NCBI RefSeq assembly: GCF_008831505.1
Contig: NZ_CP044507.1
Coordinates: 992,001-1,056,000, forward strand
From: Chryseobacterium sp.
GTDB taxonomy: Bacteria > Bacteroidota > Bacteroidia > Flavobacteriales > Weeksellaceae
Reading direction: 5' to 3'
Length of the DNA: 64,000 bases
This document shows positions 45,945 to 53,409 of this stretch, one piece after another. The notes beneath the pieces were generated by a model, which saw only the letters and a program-made list of their open reading frames with translations, searched no databases and was not told the origin of the DNA. Positions within the stretch are counted from its first letter, which is position 1. Every line of letters starts with the position of its first letter. A program made the translations under genes and the position numbers.

Positions 45945-46116
45945 AATGTTGGAATAGTAAAATTTCAGTATGCTGCTCCGGTTTTTCATTTTCATTTGCT
46001 GCACGAGCAAGAAAATTGAAGTTATTATTAGGAACTTCTACCATCTCAATCAGTTCAGTACCTCGTTGACTATTCCACAAGAACAGTCCGTCACTTGCAA
46101 ATAAATATTTTTTCAT
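45934..46116 (-). CDS. Small hypothetical protein overlapping the lipoprotein start
   Basis: A 60-residue product starting KKYLFASDGLFLWNSQRG and ending LLFQHYGY, with VEVPNNNFNFLARAANENE in the middle. There is no signal peptide. Its composition looks protein-like rather than random, and it overlaps the lipoprotein start by 11 bases, suggesting coupling. I do not recognise it and no function is offered. It could still be a chance frame. Confidence 0.4.
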   Translation of the reverse strand: MKKYLFASDGLFLWNSQRGTELIEMVEVPNNNFNFLARAANENEKPEQHTEILLFQHYGY

Positions 46117-46239
46117 GGTGTGTTGTTTTTTAAATTTCAAATAAAAGTAATCTATTTTAATGTCGAAATGTTAAGAATGTTACTTTTTTAGCACGCTTAC
46201 TTGAAACCGAAAGATCGAAAAAGGGGCTATTGCCAGCTG

Positions 46240-46500
46240 CCCTGCCGCAAAGCCTCCTGAGTGTGTGCCCACAAAATATATTATACTGTGTATAATCCAG
46301 CTGCAAAATCATATATTTGAAAAACATTCGCGATAAAAGCAAGTCCCTGTTGAAGCAGGATTGGTTTTCCTTTGGGAAGATTACAGGTACAGCAGAGCCA
46401 TAGATTACGCGGACGGACAAGAACTTCTGGCTGGAATAGTGGTTTTTTATGATATGATTAGTATTAATGTGGCTACACGAGGCAATTGTGCGGCAGCGGG
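46240..46500 (+). repeat. REP-like element copy 2, with in-frame RAYT tail
   Basis: The transposase tail is intact in frame from 46346: PVEAGLVFLWEDYRYSRA followed by IDYADGQELLAGIVVF. The right arm at 46469-46500 keeps the CGGCAGCGGG core. The left arm is degenerate (CCCTGCCGC near 46240 and a TATATTATAC segment), so the left limit is uncertain. The rest of the 480-base space between genes shows nothing else. Confidence 0.7.
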
Positions 46501-46598
46501 GGGATAGATAAATTGCTAGATTATTCTCACAACATAGGAACAAATACAAGGTCTTTATTTCATTGGCAATGGTTAATGGCGAGAAAAAATATTAAAAA

Positions 46599-47402
46599 AT
46601 GAAAAAGTCAATTCTTATAGTCGTATTGCAATTAATTTTTACAAGTTGCAGCGCTCAGCATAAAGATATTATTATAAAACAAAAAAAACATCTTAAAATG
46701 AATATACCAAATATAACTAAAGAAAATATAGAAGTTCCTAACTTAAGTGATTTATTGAAAGCAGAGAATGAAAGAATATTTGAAAAAACTAAAGATTCTT
46801 CTAAGTTATTAAAAAAAAATGATAACGAATTAGTTCTTGAATACAATGATTTTGGTTACAAATATCAAGATGGCAAATTGGTCTTGATTGGAGGGAGGAA
46901 AGATGATGATATACAAAAAGCGATTCCAAGAAGAAAAGAACATTTTAATAGTGCAAAAGAATTTACCCAAAATTTGCAAACTACAATAGAGTTTTACCCT
47001 AATGAAAATGTTCATATGATAAGGCATCAGATTAATACGCCAAATGGTTATTATCCAGCTGGCAATTGGTATGTTTATGATGAATTTGGAAATCTATTAC
47101 AGCATATTGATCACGAAAAGCATTTCAAAATGAGTTATTATGATGTTACAGAAATTGCGGACACTTATGATTATTCAACAATAAGAATTTCCAGAATCTT
47201 TGATGCCAATAAATCTTATTGGATAATCCAAATGAATGGCTTGCAAGACGAACCTATTGAGCCTAAAACAATTATTATTGATGATAAAACAGGGAAAATA
47301 TTATTTGATATGAATCAAGAAAACTTTAATAATTTCCAGGGATTTGAACAGATGGAAACCTATGGTGAGAAGTTATATAAGAAGTTTAAATATAAGTTGT
47401 AA
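46599..47402 (+). CDS. Hypothetical lipoprotein, strongly AT-rich
   Basis: A 267-residue protein with a short lipoprotein signal (SILIVVLQLIFTSC) and no known domain. The second half contains TPNGYYPAGNWYVYDEFGN and PKTIIIDDKTGKILFDMN. Its base composition is much more AT-rich than the housekeeping genes, which together with flanking REP-like copies suggests acquisition by transfer. In related genomes proteins of this general look sit near polymorphic toxins, sometimes as immunity partners, but no toxin is present here and I do not claim that role. Confidence 0.7.
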   Translation: MKKSILIVVLQLIFTSCSAQHKDIIIKQKKHLKMNIPNITKENIEVPNLSDLLKAENERIFEKTKDSSKLLKKNDNELVLEYNDFGYKYQDGKLVLIGGRKDDDIQKAIPRRKEHFNSAKEFTQNLQTTIEFYPNENVHMIRHQINTPNGYYPAGNWYVYDEFGNLLQHIDHEKHFKMSYYDVTEIADTYDYSTIRISRIFDANKSYWIIQMNGLQDEPIEPKTIIIDDKTGKILFDMNQENFNNFQGFEQMETYGEKLYKKFKYKL

Positions 47403-47505
47403 ACTTCAGTGACAAAGCCCCAAAAAAGGCAAAAAACAGTAAAAGAAGAAATGTTTTTTTGATCATGATTTAAAAGTTTAAAATAAAACAAAGCTACTTT
47501 TTTTC

Positions 47506-47529
47506 AAAAAAAAACGCCCTGAGGCGTTT
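47506..47529 (-). terminator. Rho-independent terminator of the outer-membrane protein gene
   Basis: On the minus strand AAACGCC and GGCGTTT pair around a 4-base loop and are followed by about nine T. Confidence 0.8.
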
Positions 47530-47537
47530 GTAATTAT

Positions 47538-48272
47538 TTAAAAAATGTAGTACGTGAGTTTCATATTTGGATAATAAATTTCCCCTAAATAATCCAACCT
47601 ATGGATAAATATTTTGTCTTGATATTCCCACTCATATTGGTAATGGGAAGTTTTTTCCTGAATTTTTTGGAAAGGTATATTAAAGATCGCTCCAAACTCA
47701 TACTGATTTCTTGAACCGAAATTTACCCCAAAACCAAGATTTGCACTTAAAGTATAGGATTTTTCATCTAGGTTGGTATTATAAAAATTGGTATACAAAA
47801 TAGGCTCGGAAAATTCAACATCTGTTCCTTCTCCGTTTCCTCTTGTTGAAACGATGACATTTAAATTATAATCGGCTCCTACACTCACTTCAAAAAATTT
47901 TTGCAGTTTAAAGGAGGGTAAGGTTCTTCTGTAGCCAACATGCATGGAAATCGTGCTGTATTTTTGCCCTATGTTATCTTTTAATTTATACGGTATTTCC
48001 TTTTCATTCAAATCATAATTAAATTCTATCGTTTTTCGGGAATGGTTTAGTTCTAATAAAAAAGCATTTTTTTCATCCATATATTTTAACAACTTTACTC
48101 CGATATTGCCAGAAATAGGTGAATTAAACTTAAAATGATTTTCATCTGTGTCATATTTATTACTGTAAATATTAACCCCACCTCCTATATGCACACCTAA
48201 TGAATAAGAGGATTGTGTGTAAAAAAGGGTGACTGCACAATAAAAAAAACAAAGAGTCAGATTTTTTTTCAT
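47538..48272 (-). CDS. Outer-membrane beta-barrel protein, unknown
   Basis: A 244-residue protein with a signal peptide (LTLCFFYCAVTLFYTQSS), then GVHIGGGVNIYSNKYD and repeated amphipathic strands (EFGAIFNIPFQKI, YTLSANLGFGVNFGS), ending in a strand LTYYIF with terminal phenylalanine. This is the look of an OmpA/PorT-like barrel of about eight strands. The frame is open upstream through REP copy 3, but the ATG at 48272 follows a TATCTTTG element by 18 bases and begins the signal peptide. Function unknown; AT-rich. Confidence 0.72.
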   Translation of the reverse strand: MKKNLTLCFFYCAVTLFYTQSSYSLGVHIGGGVNIYSNKYDTDENHFKFNSPISGNIGVKLLKYMDEKNAFLLELNHSRKTIEFNYDLNEKEIPYKLKDNIGQKYSTISMHVGYRRTLPSFKLQKFFEVSVGADYNLNVIVSTRGNGEGTDVEFSEPILYTNFYNTNLDEKSYTLSANLGFGVNFGSRNQYEFGAIFNIPFQKIQEKTSHYQYEWEYQDKIFIHRLDYLGEIYYPNMKLTYYIF

Positions 48273-48290
48273 TTTTGATATTTTGTAAAT

Positions 48291-48298
48291 CAAAGATA
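48291..48298 (-). promoter_or_regulatory. -7 promoter element of the beta-barrel gene
   Basis: The minus strand reads TATCTTTG, fitting TAnnTTTG, 18 bases before the ATG at 48272. This decides the start against the longer frame. Confidence 0.6.
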
Positions 48299-48362
48299 GA
48301 AAGGTAATGCGACAAAAAGTGTCGTGTTTAAATTTTATAGTTATGTTGTTGTGTAAGCTCCT

Positions 48363-48512
48363 CCCGCTGCCGCGCGATTGCATTGCGTGCACGATAAGTC
48401 TAATATTATACATTAGCTTATGTGCATCAAAATCCTGTCGAAGCAGGATTGGTTTTCCGTGGGGAAGGCTTACAGGTAGAGCAGTGCCCCGGGTTACGCG
48501 GATGGACGAGGA
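48363..48512 (+). repeat. REP-like element copy 3, with frameshifted RAYT tail
   Basis: The left arm CCCGCTGCCG and palindrome CGCGATTGCATTGCG are present. LAYVHQNPVEAGLVFRGE is encoded from about 48413, after which an extra base near 48468 shifts the frame. There is no right arm. An open frame of 68 codons (48422-48628) runs through and past it by accident. The 200 bases up to 48709 hold no other feature except the promoter at 48687. Confidence 0.72.
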
Positions 48513-48686
48513 CATATAAATTCGGCACAGATGCGGGAATTTCTAATAGAGGCTATAGGGATTATCGGTATGATTCCAAAATGGACAAGATTGTTACAAG
48601 TATCCTAATTTGTACAAATATGAAGTAAATTATCCATTATTTTGTTTAAAATAGAACCAAAGTCTATCTTCATAGTTGCTAGACTT

Positions 48687-48694
48687 TATCTTTG
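48687..48694 (+). promoter_or_regulatory. -7 promoter element before a broken gene
   Basis: TATCTTTG fits TAnnTTTG and ends 15 bases before the ATG at 48710. Confidence 0.5.
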
Positions 48695-48709
48695 TTAAAA
48701 ATTTAATTT

Positions 48710-48892
48710 ATGAAAAGAGTAATTTATTTATTAGTAATACTTTCTGCGTTGGATTGCGGTTTTTTTTAATCCGAAAAAGTTCGAAGCTTCCTACAAGTAG
48801 GACTGGCAAGAGTAATTGTTACCGTAAAACCGGGCTTTGAAGATGATGTAGCAGAAATTTGGAAAGAGGCGGCAAATGAGTTCAAGGCCTAA
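48710..48892 (+). pseudogene. Broken small secreted-protein gene
   Basis: ATG starts a signal-like peptide (KRVIYLLVILSALDCGFF) that meets a stop after 19 codons, right after a run of eight T. Removing one T would continue it as NPKKFEASYK. Another frame then reads ARVIVTVKPGFEDDVAEIW and KEAANEFKA up to a TAA at 48890. The pieces look like one short gene that has decayed by slippage and at least one more change. The promoter is intact. The family is unknown. Confidence 0.5.
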
Positions 48893-49018
48893 TATTTATA
48901 TTGGAAAGGATATTACTCATAGGAATGCAAAAAAAAATGTGTGAGAATATATAATAGATAAAAAATCATGCTTACAAATCATGTCTGAGAATATTATTAA
49001 TAAGATAGGAAAATATGT

Positions 49019-49303
49019 ATGGAAAACGAGGATATTGGATTTTTGGTATTGGGAATATATATATTAATAATAATACTAATCAAAATAATTTTTAAAAGAA
49101 TTTATATTCCAAAATTAATTATTTTTTCAATGGTATTATTTTTATTATTAAGTTTCAGTTTTGGTATTTATATGCATTTGATTAATAAAAATGAAAAATA
49201 TGAAGGACTTATTTATTTTTTTTATGCAATCGAAATAAATATATATTATGTAGTGCTAAGTATAACATCCTTATTATTATTTAATTTTTTTAAAAAATCG
49301 TAG
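49019..49303 (+). CDS. Small hypothetical membrane protein
   Basis: A 94-residue, very AT-rich product with three hydrophobic segments (LVLGIYILIIILIKIIF, IIFSMVLFLLLSFSFGIY, YVVLSITSLLLFNFF) and a basic end. High AT content by itself favours such Ile/Leu-rich frames, so chance cannot be excluded, but start, length and membrane topology are sensible. No family is recognised. It lies between the broken gene and REP copy 4. Confidence 0.45.
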   Translation: MENEDIGFLVLGIYILIIILIKIIFKRIYIPKLIIFSMVLFLLLSFSFGIYMHLINKNEKYEGLIYFFYAIEINIYYVVLSITSLLLFNFFKKS

Positions 49304-49368
49304 AAAAATAAAATTTGCCCGAGTATCAGTGTATAGCAGAAAAATAGTAAATAGCTGACTTTTTGGCC

Positions 49369-49562
49369 CCCCGCTGCCGCGCTGTTACATCGCGTGCACA
49401 ATCAGTATAATTTTATACATCAGCTTGTGTATATCAATCCTGTTAAAGCGGGATTGGTTGTCCGTGGGGAGGATTACAGGTACAGCAATGCCATAGATTA
49501 CGCGGACGGACAAGGACTTCTGCATGAAATAGGGGTTTGCCGGATGTAGCTTTAAAAAGTGG
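49369..49562 (+). repeat. REP-like element copy 4, with in-frame RAYT tail and stop codon
   Basis: The left arm CCCGCTGCCG at 49369 continues into an open frame that reads VYINPVKAGLVVRGEDYRYS, then NAIDYADGQGLLHEIG, and ends at a TAG near 49547. The palindrome has changes (CGCTGTTACATCGCG). The right end keeps TAGCTTTAAAA and GTGG of copy 1 but lacks the right arm. The remaining bases up to 49679 show nothing else. Confidence 0.75.
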
Positions 49563-49679
49563 TGGGTGTTTTAAAGGAAAGTAAATTGTCCTCTGAAAAT
49601 TTCTGAGCTTTGAGGGCTCAAAATTTTCAGAATAACTTTTCAACTTACACAGGTTGTGGGATGCTACCCCCGTTCTCAA

Positions 49680-50147
49680 CTAAAGAAACGGCTTCATCTC
49701 ATCCTCAATCTGCTGCCTCAAATCCATCAACCGTATGGCGTAGGCCTCATTCTGCTTTTCCTTTTCGGTTTCGGGAACCCATTTGGTCACCGGTAGCTTC
49801 TTTCCGTTTTCATCCACAGCCACAAACACGATGATGCAGTGCGTTTTCTTGTCGAAATCCGGTTGCTTAAGATTCCTGGAAAATACGTTGATGGAAATAT
49901 GCATGCTTGAAGTTCCTGTGTAAATGACCTGGGCTTCCACCTTTACAATCTCACCAATCTTGATTGGTTCATAAAACCTTATACCGCCTACATACACAGT
50001 TACCGAATAATTTCCGCTCCAGGTGGTTGCGCAGGCATAGCCGGCCTGGTCTATCCACTTCATTACGCTGCCGCCGTGCACGTTGCCGCCGTAGTTAACG
50101 TCACTGGGCTCGGATATGAACTGAAAACTGATAGGAGTGTTTACCAT
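49680..50147 (-). CDS. Acyl-CoA thioesterase, hotdog fold (YciA/BFIT type)
   Basis: Hydrolyses acyl-CoA to free acid and CoA. The 155-residue protein has NYGGNVHGGSVMKWIDQAGY near residue 18, where the Asn and acidic residue form the hotdog active site, and VGGIRFYEPIKIGEIVKVEA near 53. HCIIVFVAVDENGKKLPV later is typical of acyl-CoA hydrolases of the YciA/ACOT group. Chain length preference is unknown. It marks the return to normal composition after the AT-rich patch. Confidence 0.88.
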   Translation of the reverse strand: MVNTPISFQFISEPSDVNYGGNVHGGSVMKWIDQAGYACATTWSGNYSVTVYVGGIRFYEPIKIGEIVKVEAQVIYTGTSSMHISINVFSRNLKQPDFDKKTHCIIVFVAVDENGKKLPVTKWVPETEKEKQNEAYAIRLMDLRQQIEDEMKPFL

Positions 50148-50313
50148 AATTCAATATTTAATTTAAAGTTAATGATTAAACCGGCTGGTAGTCCCGTAAA
50201 TAGACAGTTTTCCTCCAAGTTTAACACCTTATTAACGATATTAAGCATAGAAGTTGATAAGTACAGCATGCTGAAGATAGACTTTGGTATTTAACATTAA
50301 AATATTACAAACA

Positions 50314-50784
50314 ATGGGTTTAGGATCATTTTTAAAAAACGTAGGTGAGAAAATTTTTGGCGGTGGCGAAAAGCCGGAAGAACAGGCATTGAAGGTGAAG
50401 AATCATGTGGCCAAATATGGTTTCGATATTTCGGCACTTACTTTTACGGTGGCCGATGATAAGGTGACCATCCAGGGTGAGGCAAAGAACTGGGACGAGA
50501 AAGGAAAAATTTATGTAGCGGCCGGAAATGTGGAAGGTATTGACGGTGTAAATGACCGGATGACGGTTAAGGCTGCACCTGTTGCAGCTCAGACGCCGGC
50601 ACCTGCCGCAGCAGCTGTTCAGCCGAAATTTCATACTGTCCAGAGTGGCGACACATTATCAAAAATTGCAAAGGAAGTTTATGGTGATGCGAATGCCTAT
50701 AACAAAATTTTTGAAGCCAATAAGCCAATGCTTTCAGATCCCAATAAAATTTATCCGGGTCAGGTTCTGGTAGTTCCACAGTAG
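50314..50784 (+). CDS. BON and LysM domain protein, Kbp (YgaU)-like
   Basis: A 156-residue cytoplasmic or periplasmic protein: a BON domain at about residues 28-88 (TFTVADDKVTIQGEAKNW), an Ala/Pro linker, and a LysM domain at 108-155 (HTVQSGDTLSKIAKEVYGD, then IYPGQVLVVPQ). Order and length match E. coli Kbp, which binds potassium; whether this one does is inference. There is no signal peptide. The ATG at 50314 is used; an in-frame TTG 30 bases upstream adds a non-conserved segment. Confidence 0.85.
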   Translation: MGLGSFLKNVGEKIFGGGEKPEEQALKVKNHVAKYGFDISALTFTVADDKVTIQGEAKNWDEKGKIYVAAGNVEGIDGVNDRMTVKAAPVAAQTPAPAAAAVQPKFHTVQSGDTLSKIAKEVYGDANAYNKIFEANKPMLSDPNKIYPGQVLVVPQ

Positions 50785-50803
50785 GGATATTTAAAATCTT
50801 ATG

Positions 50804-50841
50804 AAAAGCATCCTTTTTTTTCGCGAAATGGGTGCTTTTTT
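50804..50841 (+). terminator. Rho-independent terminator after the LysM gene
   Basis: AAAAGCATCC pairs with GGGTGCTTTT (one G-U) across 16 bases, followed by T. It falls within the longest frame of the next gene, so that gene must start later. Confidence 0.7.
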
Positions 50842-50899
50842 AATGAAAATTTTCCATTATTTTTCCCGCCGCGCATTTATTTTTTATTATATTAGCAAG

Positions 50900-51250
50900 A
50901 TGAAAAAAGTTTTTTACCTTAAAACCTGCGATACCTGCCTGAAAATCCTGAAAAAATTTAATTTGAAAGATTGGGAACTTCGCGAGATTAAGATAAATCC
51001 AATTACAGAAGAAGAGGTGGAGCAGATGCATAAGCTTGCCGGCTCTTATGAAGCTTTTTTCAGCAAAAAATCCAATCAGATCAAACTTCGTGAACTTGAC
51101 CCCAAGAAGCTTACTGAAGAAGATTATAAAGAACTCATACTGGATCACTACACTTTTCTTAAGCGTCCCGTTTTCATGACGGACACCGAGATTTTCATAG
51201 GCAACGACAAGAAAAACCTTGAGGCCTTAAGGTCTTATTTTGCCGATTAA
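50900..51250 (+). CDS. ArsC/Spx-family thioredoxin-fold protein
   Basis: A 116-residue protein of the arsenate reductase-like family. It opens FYLKTCDTCLKILKKF with a CxxC pair, continues REIKINPITEEEVEQMHKLA, and ends with LKRPVFMTDTEIFIGND, the region that holds the conserved Arg-Pro of ArsC. True arsenate reductases have a single Cys with a different context, so reduction of another thiol target is possible. The ATG at 50900 is chosen because the upstream part crosses a terminator hairpin. Confidence 0.85.
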   Translation: MKKVFYLKTCDTCLKILKKFNLKDWELREIKINPITEEEVEQMHKLAGSYEAFFSKKSNQIKLRELDPKKLTEEDYKELILDHYTFLKRPVFMTDTEIFIGNDKKNLEALRSYFAD

Positions 51251-51251
51251 T

Positions 51252-51590
51252 GTGAAATTGCTGTGGCTGATATTGGTGATCACCGGTATTTCGGTCGCTG
51301 CCCAGAGTGTTTACCGAACTCCCTCGGGTACAAAGTACCATCTCTCTAATTGCCGAATGGTCAGGAATGTTTCCTCTGTTTCGGGCATTGAAAATGCGCT
51401 TCGGAGCGGACTGACTCCATGCAGAATTTGCCGGCCGCCATACCGCCAGATCTCCGGAATAAAATCACTGCCGAAAAAGGTTTCAGGAACCAATTCCGCC
51501 AGCCGCTGCCGAGGGACTACCCAGGCAGGAACGCGCTGCAAGCGCAAAACAAGGATCGGTAATGATTTCTGTTTTCAGCATGTGCGTTAA
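51252..51590 (+). CDS. Secreted protein with two cysteine-rich metal-binding-like motifs
   Basis: A 112-residue protein with a signal peptide (LLWLILVITGISVAAQ), then YHLSNCRMVRNVSS and GLTPCRICRPPY, a CxnCxxC pattern like those near the end of some nucleases and Ada-type domains. The C-terminus has SRCRGTTQAGTRCKRKT and NDFCFQHVR, the CxnCxnCxxH pattern of DUF5763-type modules. GTG at 51252 begins the signal peptide just after the upstream stop; a TTG 12 bases earlier is also possible. A terminator follows at 51671. Confidence 0.72.
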   Translation: MKLLWLILVITGISVAAQSVYRTPSGTKYHLSNCRMVRNVSSVSGIENALRSGLTPCRICRPPYRQISGIKSLPKKVSGTNSASRCRGTTQAGTRCKRKTRIGNDFCFQHVR

Positions 51591-51670
51591 AGTGACAAAT
51601 TTTCACAGAATTTTTTTAAAATTGTGACTGATTTCTGACATAAATACCTGGTGTTCAGTATAAACTGTAA

Positions 51671-51703
51671 AAATGTCCGCAGATTATTGCGGGCATTTTT
51701 TTT
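51671..51703 (+). terminator. Rho-independent terminator before hsp20
   Basis: AAATGTCCGCA pairs with TGCGGGCATTT (one G-U) around 6 bases, followed by eight T in all. Confidence 0.85.
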
Positions 51704-51755
51704 GTGTCCTCTTCGGTATAATTACTTGATGTCTAACCCAAAAAATTGATGTATC

Positions 51756-52184
51756 ATGTCTAATCTTATCAGAAGAAACAGCTTTTTTGATGATTTCATT
51801 ACCAGAGATCTTTTCGATTTCAACAGACAAAGATTTTCACCTTCCGAGAACACATTACCTTCGGTAAACGTGCTGGAACAGAAGGATGCATTTGAAATAC
51901 ACGTTGCGGCGCCGGGAATTAAGAAAGAGAATTTCATGATTGACCTGGAGCGAAATGTATTGACGGTAAGCAGCGAAACACGTGAAGAACATTCGGAAAA
52001 GGATGAAAGCGGTTCCTTTACCAGAAGGGAGTTCAATTACAGTTCTTTCAGCCGATCTTTCACCTTGCCGGATAATGTGGCTCCCGAGAATATTGAAGCA
52101 GCGTATGAAGACGGTATCCTGAAGATTACCGTTCCGAAAAAGGATGTTACGATGGAGAATATTAAATCCATTGAGATTAAATAG
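51756..52184 (+). CDS. Small heat shock protein, Hsp20/alpha-crystallin family
   Basis: An ATP-independent chaperone that holds unfolding proteins. The 142-residue product has a short N-terminal arm (FFDDFITRDLFDF), an alpha-crystallin domain at about residues 40-130 (FEIHVAAPGIKKENFMIDLE, YEDGILKITVPK) and the C-terminal IEIK in place of the common IxI motif. It is a single gene between two terminators. No heat-shock operator was recognised upstream. Confidence 0.92.
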   Translation: MSNLIRRNSFFDDFITRDLFDFNRQRFSPSENTLPSVNVLEQKDAFEIHVAAPGIKKENFMIDLERNVLTVSSETREEHSEKDESGSFTRREFNYSSFSRSFTLPDNVAPENIEAAYEDGILKITVPKKDVTMENIKSIEIK

Positions 52185-52200
52185 ATTTACGCAGGAAACA

Positions 52201-52235
52201 AAAGCGCCGCCCGGAATTTTTCCGGGCGGCGCTTT
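52201..52235. terminator. Two-way terminator between hsp20 and gcvT
   Basis: A perfect 16-bp stem with a 3-base loop (AAAGCGCCGCCCGGAA against its complement) is flanked by A and T runs and lies between convergent genes. It is the strongest hairpin in the window. Confidence 0.92.
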
Positions 52236-52252
52236 AAATTCAGCAGAAGAAC

Positions 52253-53335
52253 CTAAACGAAAGGTGTCTTCACAACTTTAGCAGGTATATTCTTGTTCCT
52301 GATCTGTATATAGATATCCGTTCCTGTCTTGTAATGTGGTTTGTCCACATAGGCCAGGCCAATTCCTGTTGATTTCATTGGGCTCATGGTTCCGGAGGTC
52401 ACCCGGCCAATCACATTGCCTTCCGCATCTACTACGGGATAGTCATGTCTTGGGATGGCTCTTTCCTGCATCTCGAAACCAACAAGTTTTTTGGTAATTC
52501 CTTCTTCTTTCTGTTTTGCAAGCCGCTCCTTATCCACAAAATCCTTGTCGAATTTGGTAATCCAGCCAAGCCCCGCTTCCAAAGGTGATGTAGTGTCATC
52601 AATATCGTTACCGTATAAGCAGAATCCTTTTTCAAGGCGTAAAGTATCTCTGGACGCCAGTCCGCAGGGAATAAGACCAAACTCTTCACCAGCCTCTGTT
52701 AAAGACTCCCAGATCTTCACCGCATCACCGTTTCTGAAGTAGATCTCAAAACCTCCGCTTCCGGTATATCCCGTGTTGGAAATGATTACGTCCTGCACTC
52801 CTGCAACTGTTCCCTCGGTAAAATGGTAGTAAGGCAGATCTGCAAGGTTGGTATCGGTAAGTTTTTGAAGTGTTTCAGCAGCCTTAGGACCCTGCACGGC
52901 GATAAGCGACATATCGTCTGATGCGTTGGTCAGTTTTGCACCGAAACGCCCGTTATGCTTTACAAGATGATTCCAGTCCTTTTCAATATTGGAAGCGTTC
53001 ACCACAACGAAATATTTCTCATCTGCCATTTTGTAGATGATCAGATCGTCCACAATCCCTCCATTGCCGTTCGGCAGGCAGGTGTATTGCGCTTTACCCG
53101 TTTCCAGTGTATCTAAATTATTGGTAGTTACATATTGTAACAAATCTTTAGCTGTCGGTCCCTCAACGAAAATCTGACCCATATGGGACACATCGAAAAT
53201 CCCAACCTTTTCGCGCACTGCAAAATGTTCTTCCGTAACACCGGAATATTGTACAGGCATATCAAATCCTGCAAAAGGTACCATTTTCGCTCCTAGTGAC
53301 ACATGCTTGTCAAACAGCGCAGTTCTTTTAGTCAT
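52253..53335 (-). CDS. gcvT: Glycine cleavage system T protein (aminomethyltransferase)
   Basis: Moves the methylene group from H-protein-bound aminomethyl to tetrahydrofolate and releases ammonia. The 360-residue protein has the folate-binding opening KMVPFAGFDMPVQYSGV, then FDVSHMGQIFVEGP, NTGYTGSGGFEIYF near residue 192, GLASRDTLRLEKGFCLYG near 228, and a GRVTSGTMSP loop near 314. Length is standard. The gcvH and gcvP genes are not in the window; LipB at 11.8 kb serves the same system. Confidence 0.95.
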   Translation of the reverse strand: MTKRTALFDKHVSLGAKMVPFAGFDMPVQYSGVTEEHFAVREKVGIFDVSHMGQIFVEGPTAKDLLQYVTTNNLDTLETGKAQYTCLPNGNGGIVDDLIIYKMADEKYFVVVNASNIEKDWNHLVKHNGRFGAKLTNASDDMSLIAVQGPKAAETLQKLTDTNLADLPYYHFTEGTVAGVQDVIISNTGYTGSGGFEIYFRNGDAVKIWESLTEAGEEFGLIPCGLASRDTLRLEKGFCLYGNDIDDTTSPLEAGLGWITKFDKDFVDKERLAKQKEEGITKKLVGFEMQERAIPRHDYPVVDAEGNVIGRVTSGTMSPMKSTGIGLAYVDKPHYKTGTDIYIQIRNKNIPAKVVKTPFV

Positions 53336-53409
53336 TGCTTAATTATTTAATTCAGATTATTCATATTCGGTCGCGGAAATCCCTACCTATTCCGCCATTT
53401 CTTAAAAAG

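Noticed and set aside
46157-46549. 130-codon open frame on the minus strand
   Set aside because: It runs antisense through REP copy 2. Its cysteine/arginine-rich protein comes from the palindromic arm, and no start signal is near.
48273-48515. N-terminal extension of the beta-barrel gene
   Set aside because: The extension crosses REP copy 3 and its own -7 element; the signal peptide begins at 48272.
48422-48628. 68-codon open frame on the plus strand
   Set aside because: It starts inside REP copy 3 and leaves the transposase frame after an extra base, so it is a remnant and not a gene.
50801-50899. 33-codon extension of the ArsC-like gene
   Set aside because: It contains the terminator hairpin of the preceding gene and lies before the thioredoxin-fold start.
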